Source: Conexibacter sp.
GTDB taxonomy: Bacteria; Actinomycetota; Thermoleophilia; Solirubrobacterales; Solirubrobacteraceae
Reading direction: 5' to 3'
NCBI GenBank assembly: GCA_025964215.1
Contig: JAOPZG010000096.1
Span: 1-6,034 of the forward strand
Length of the DNA: 6,034 nt
Below, piece after piece: positions 3,770 to 6,034 of the stretch; position 1 is the stretch's first letter, and each line of letters opens with the position of its first letter. The position numbers were made by a program, and so were the translations under genes. Below the pieces are notes generated by a model, which saw nothing but the letters and a program-made list of their open reading frames with translations, was not told the DNA's origin and searched no databases.

Positions 3770-4252
3770 GTGACTCCCGCTTCGACCGCCACCGCCACCA
3801 CCGACACCACCCGCGCCGACGCCGTCCAGACCGTCGCCGAGCACCTGCTGCCCCGCGCGTCGCTGATCACGCGGCTGTTGCTGCGGCGTGGGAGCGGCGA
3901 CGTCTCGCGCGCGGAGGCCGGGATCCTCAGCAGCCTCGCGGTGGAGCCGAGGCGGGTCACGGATCTCGCGAGCTCGCAGGCGCTGGCGCAACCGACGGTG
4001 ACCCAGCTCGTCGGGCGGCTCGAGGAGCGTGGGCTGGTCACGCGCGAGCGCCATCCCGACGACGGGCGGGTCGTGCTGGTCACGCTGACCGACGATGGGC
4101 AGGCCGCGCTCGATGCGCTGCGCGCCGAGTACCGGACGGTCATCCGCGAGCACCTCGCGGGTCAGGCGGACGAGGACGTGCTCGCGCTGGCCGCGGCCAC
4201 CCACGTGCTCCAGCGGCTCATCGACTCGCTGCAGGACGGGAGCCCCGCATGA
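3770..4252 (+). CDS. MarR-family transcriptional regulator of the adjacent exporter
   Basis: A 160-residue winged-helix regulator of normal MarR length. A Thr/Ala-rich N-terminus leads to dimerisation helices. The DNA-binding domain spans about 47-110: EAGILSSLAVEPRRVTDLAS, a recognition helix around QPTVTQLVGRLEERG (74-88), and a wing containing RHPDDGRVVLVTLTDDG (94-110) with the conserved Asp-Gly-Arg (98-100). C-terminal helices complete the dimer interface. Family members usually repress their own operon and release DNA on binding a phenolic or other lipophilic ligand, or on oxidation; there is no cysteine in this protein, arguing against thiol-oxidation sensing. The GTG start has no Shine-Dalgarno and sits 8 nt after a -10 element, so translation is probably leaderless. 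The stop overlaps the exporter start as ATGA, indicating one operon with translational coupling. Confidence 0.93.
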   Translation: MTPASTATATTDTTRADAVQTVAEHLLPRASLITRLLLRRGSGDVSRAEAGILSSLAVEPRRVTDLASSQALAQPTVTQLVGRLEERGLVTRERHPDDGRVVLVTLTDDGQAALDALRAEYRTVIREHLAGQADEDVLALAAATHVLQRLIDSLQDGSPA

Positions 4253-5748
4253 GCGCCGCCGCCCCCGCGGCCACGGCCGTCGCCGCCGACCGCAAGGCCG
4301 GCCTGCTCACGCCCGTCCTCTTCCTCGTCACGCTCGTCGTCGCCGTCATCTCCTCGCTGGGCGCGCCGCTGATCCCGCTGATCTCCACCGACCTGCACGT
4401 CTCGCTCAGCGACGCCCAGTGGTCGCTGACCGCTGCGCTGCTCGCCGGTGCCGTGAGCGCGCCGATCATGGGGCGGCTCGGCGACGGCGCGCACCGCCGC
4501 GAGGCCATCGCGGCAGGGCTCGCCGTCGTGACGCTGGGCGGCGTCTTGGCGGCGGTCGCGACGTCGCTCCCGATCCTCGTCGTCGGCCGGGCGATGCAAG
4601 GTGTAGGCCTCGGTCTGATCCCGCTCGCGATGGCCGCCGCCCGCGACGGCCTGCCGGGACCCAAGGTCGCCCCGGCGATCGCGCTGCTGTCGGTCTCCGC
4701 CGCGGCCGGCGTCGGCGTCGGCTACCCCGTCAGCGGCCTGATCGCCGAGCACCTCGGCCTCCACGCCGCCTACTGGTTCGGCGCGGGCTTCGCGGCGATC
4801 TCGCTCGTCGCCGTCCTCGCGATCGTCCCGCGGAGCACCGCGACGAGCAAGGGCCGCCTCGACGTCTCCGGCGCGCTGCTGCTCTCGACCGGCCTGATCG
4901 CGCTGCTGCTCGCCATCGGCCAGGGCACCGCGTGGGGGTGGGGCTCCACGCGGATCGTCGCGCTGCTGATCGTCGCGGCGGTCCTGATCGTCGCCTGGGC
5001 GCCGCTCCAGCTCCGCACGACCAACCCGCTGATCGAGCTCCGCCTCCTCCGCCATCCCGCGGTCCTCACCGCCGACGCCTCGGCCTTCGTCCTCGGCGCC
5101 GCGATGTACATCGACCTCTCGGTCGTCACCGCCTTCGTCCAGACCCCGCGCTCGACCGGCTACGGCTTCGGCGCCTCCGTCCTCACCGCGGGCCTGTGCC
5201 TCGTCCCGTTCTCGATCACGAGCCTGCTCGCCAGCCGCGCGCTCCCGCTCGCGACGCGGGTCCTCGGCCCCCGCGGCGTGCTGCCCGTCGGCTGCCTCAC
5301 CGTCGCGGCCGCCGGCGCGCTCTTCGCCCTCGGCCACCACGCGCTGTGGGAGGCGTTCGCGATCATGGCGATCGTCGGCGTCGGGCTCGGCTTCACGTTC
5401 GCCGCGATCCCGGGCCTGATCGTCCGCTCGGTGCCCGAGGAGGAGACCGGCAGCGCGATGGGCTTCTACCAGGTGGTCCGCTACATCGGCTTCTCGATCG
5501 GCAGCGCGCTCGCCGCCTCGATCCTCGCCGCGCACACGCCGCACGGCGCGCACCTCCCGACCGAGACCGGCTTCGAGACCGCGCTGTGGGTGGGCGCCGG
5601 CCTCTGCGTCGCGGCCGCGCTCACCGCCTGGCTCGTGCCCGGCCGGACCCCGTCCGCGCGGCCCTCCGAGGAGCTCGAGCGCTACGAGACCGAGGACGCC
5701 GAGCTGGGCACCGCGGGCGTGATCGGGCTGGAGGACCGGATCGCCTAA
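4249..5748 (+). CDS. DHA2-type MFS multidrug exporter, 14 membrane helices
   Basis: A 499-residue inner-membrane transporter of the major facilitator superfamily, matching the length and helix count of the proton-driven DHA2 drug:H+ antiporters. Motif A is GRLGDGAHRR (75-84), between helices 2 and 3. Motif B is VVGRAMQGVGLGL (111-123) with Arg114. The antiporter motif C region is AGVGVGYPVSG (154-164), with Tyr in place of the usual Gly before Pro. The DVSGALLLSTGLIALLLAIG segment (205-224) followed by a GWG turn is characteristic of helix 7 in DHA2 proteins. The C-terminal tail (about 465-499) is acidic and cytoplasmic. The substrate cannot be read from sequence; lipophilic antibiotics or endogenous metabolites are likely. 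The start codon overlaps the MarR stop (ATGA), and expression is probably induced when the MarR protein binds ligand. A GC-rich hairpin follows seven bases after the stop. Confidence 0.93.
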   Translation: MSAAAPAATAVAADRKAGLLTPVLFLVTLVVAVISSLGAPLIPLISTDLHVSLSDAQWSLTAALLAGAVSAPIMGRLGDGAHRREAIAAGLAVVTLGGVLAAVATSLPILVVGRAMQGVGLGLIPLAMAAARDGLPGPKVAPAIALLSVSAAAGVGVGYPVSGLIAEHLGLHAAYWFGAGFAAISLVAVLAIVPRSTATSKGRLDVSGALLLSTGLIALLLAIGQGTAWGWGSTRIVALLIVAAVLIVAWAPLQLRTTNPLIELRLLRHPAVLTADASAFVLGAAMYIDLSVVTAFVQTPRSTGYGFGASVLTAGLCLVPFSITSLLASRALPLATRVLGPRGVLPVGCLTVAAAGALFALGHHALWEAFAIMAIVGVGLGFTFAAIPGLIVRSVPEEETGSAMGFYQVVRYIGFSIGSALAASILAAHTPHGAHLPTETGFETALWVGAGLCVAAALTAWLVPGRTPSARPSEELERYETEDAELGTAGVIGLEDRIA

Positions 5749-5754
5749 GGGGTC

Positions 5755-5777
5755 GGCCCGGCCGCCTAAGGCCGGCC
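5755..5777 (+). terminator. GC-rich hairpin just after the exporter gene
   Basis: CCGGCC (5758-5763) and GGCCGG (5770-5775) pair around a GCCTAA loop. Two further G-C pairs form across a single bulged C at 5757, giving 8 bp. It lies seven bases after the exporter stop and has no T-run. It is a plausible terminator or 3'-end stabiliser of the MarR-MFS transcript. Confidence 0.5.
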
Positions 5778-5806
5778 CTCCCGCAACCCGCACCCTTCGC
5801 CCGATG

Positions 5807-5836
5807 TGCAGGCCGGCCCCTCAGGGCCAGTCTGCA
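5807..5836 (+). repeat. Hairpin abutting the start of the GNAT-like gene
   Basis: TGCAG (5807-5811) pairs with CTGCA (5832-5836). It is continued by a G-T wobble, one C-G pair and one C/A mismatch, then GGCCC (5815-5819) with GGGCC (5824-5828) around a CTCA tetraloop. The structure ends three bases before ATG 5840. It could terminate upstream transcription or control initiation of the next gene, which has no Shine-Dalgarno. Confidence 0.5.
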
Positions 5837-5839
5837 TGC

Positions 5840-6034
5840 ATGACCTCCACCACCGACACCATCATCTTGCAGCAGGCGACCGCCGCGGAGGACGCGGCGC
5901 TGCGGGAGCTCTCGCAGCTCGACTCCGCCCGGACCGTCTCGCGCCCGGCGCTGATGGCCGTCGTCGACGGCCGGCTGCTCGCCGCCGCGTCGCTGCACGA
6001 CGGGCGGATCGTCGCCAACCCGTTCGTCGAGACC
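5840..6034 (+). CDS. N-terminal part of a GNAT-like acetyltransferase domain protein (runs off the window)
   Basis: Sixty-five codons remain open to the right edge, with strong GC3 bias. The visible part fits the first elements of a GNAT fold: a beta strand (IILQQATAAED, 8-18), an amphipathic helix (AALRELSQLDSAR, 19-31), then two strands (ALMAVVDGRLLAAASL and GRIVANPF). The VVDGRLLAAASLHDGRIVANP pattern resembles proteins from Solirubrobacterales-type genomes that are usually labelled GNAT-like. The acetyl-CoA-binding loop would lie beyond the window, so activity is untested. ATG 5840 is preferred over ATG 5836, whose frame encodes only an Arg/His-rich shadow. No Shine-Dalgarno precedes it; a hairpin (5807-5836) directly adjoins the start. 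Confidence 0.7.
   Translation, partial: MTSTTDTIILQQATAAEDAALRELSQLDSARTVSRPALMAVVDGRLLAAASLHDGRIVANPFVET

Noticed and set aside
4162..5793. A 543-codon minus-strand frame and a 582-codon plus-strand frame across the MarR/MFS genes
   Set aside because: Both are low-complexity Arg/Ala/Gly/Asp translations typical of shadows; the MarR and MFS frames explain the region with clear domains.

Overview
The window is about 70% G+C, uses GTG as well as ATG starts, has GC-rich third codon positions and GC-rich hairpins without U-tracts. This points to a high-GC actinomycete. The flavour of the proteins (PhzF-like protein, patatin-like phospholipase, a MarR-DHA2 exporter pair, an Ala/Asp-rich GNAT-like start) is reminiscent of Thermoleophilia/Solirubrobacterales such as Conexibacter or Solirubrobacter. 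That taxonomic guess is inference.

Layout. Bases 2-67 are the last 21 codons of an unidentified upstream gene, followed after 10 nt by a PhzF-family isomerase-like gene (78-938). A 264-nt gap (939-1202) holds three inverted repeats, one of them a strong terminator-like hairpin, and leads into a patatin-like phospholipase (1203-2561). After it comes a very small gene (2629-2718) with a textbook Shine-Dalgarno and a 29-residue hydrophobic product, then tRNA-Ala(UGC) at 2757-2829. Just after the tRNA is a small membrane-protein reading frame that looks split by a -1 frameshift (2847-2989). A 13-bp hairpin (3107-3140) separates this rightward block from a leftward 69-aa XRE/Cro-type regulator (3178-3387).

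The 382-nt interval 3388-3769, between the XRE gene and the rightward genes, is the most regulation-rich stretch. It holds a palindrome over the XRE ribosome binding site, a second palindrome further up, a perfect 14-bp palindrome matching the Gram-positive/actinobacterial LexA (SOS) box core, two more perfect palindromes, and a promoter whose -10 element overlaps a MarR-type dyad. From that promoter a MarR-family repressor (3770-4252, probably leaderless) and a 14-helix DHA2-type MFS exporter (4249-5748) are expressed, coupled by an ATGA overlap. Two hairpins follow, the second almost touching the start of an incomplete GNAT-like gene (5840 to the window end).

How the genes relate. The clear functional unit is the MarR repressor plus MFS exporter, probably a ligand-inducible efflux operon, with a possible additional SOS input. 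The XRE gene is probably self-regulated. The PhzF-like and patatin-like genes look like independent housekeeping or accessory enzymes. I see no defence system, CRISPR array, transposase or integrase, and no clearly new multi-gene system. The notable items are the tiny genes and the operator cluster.
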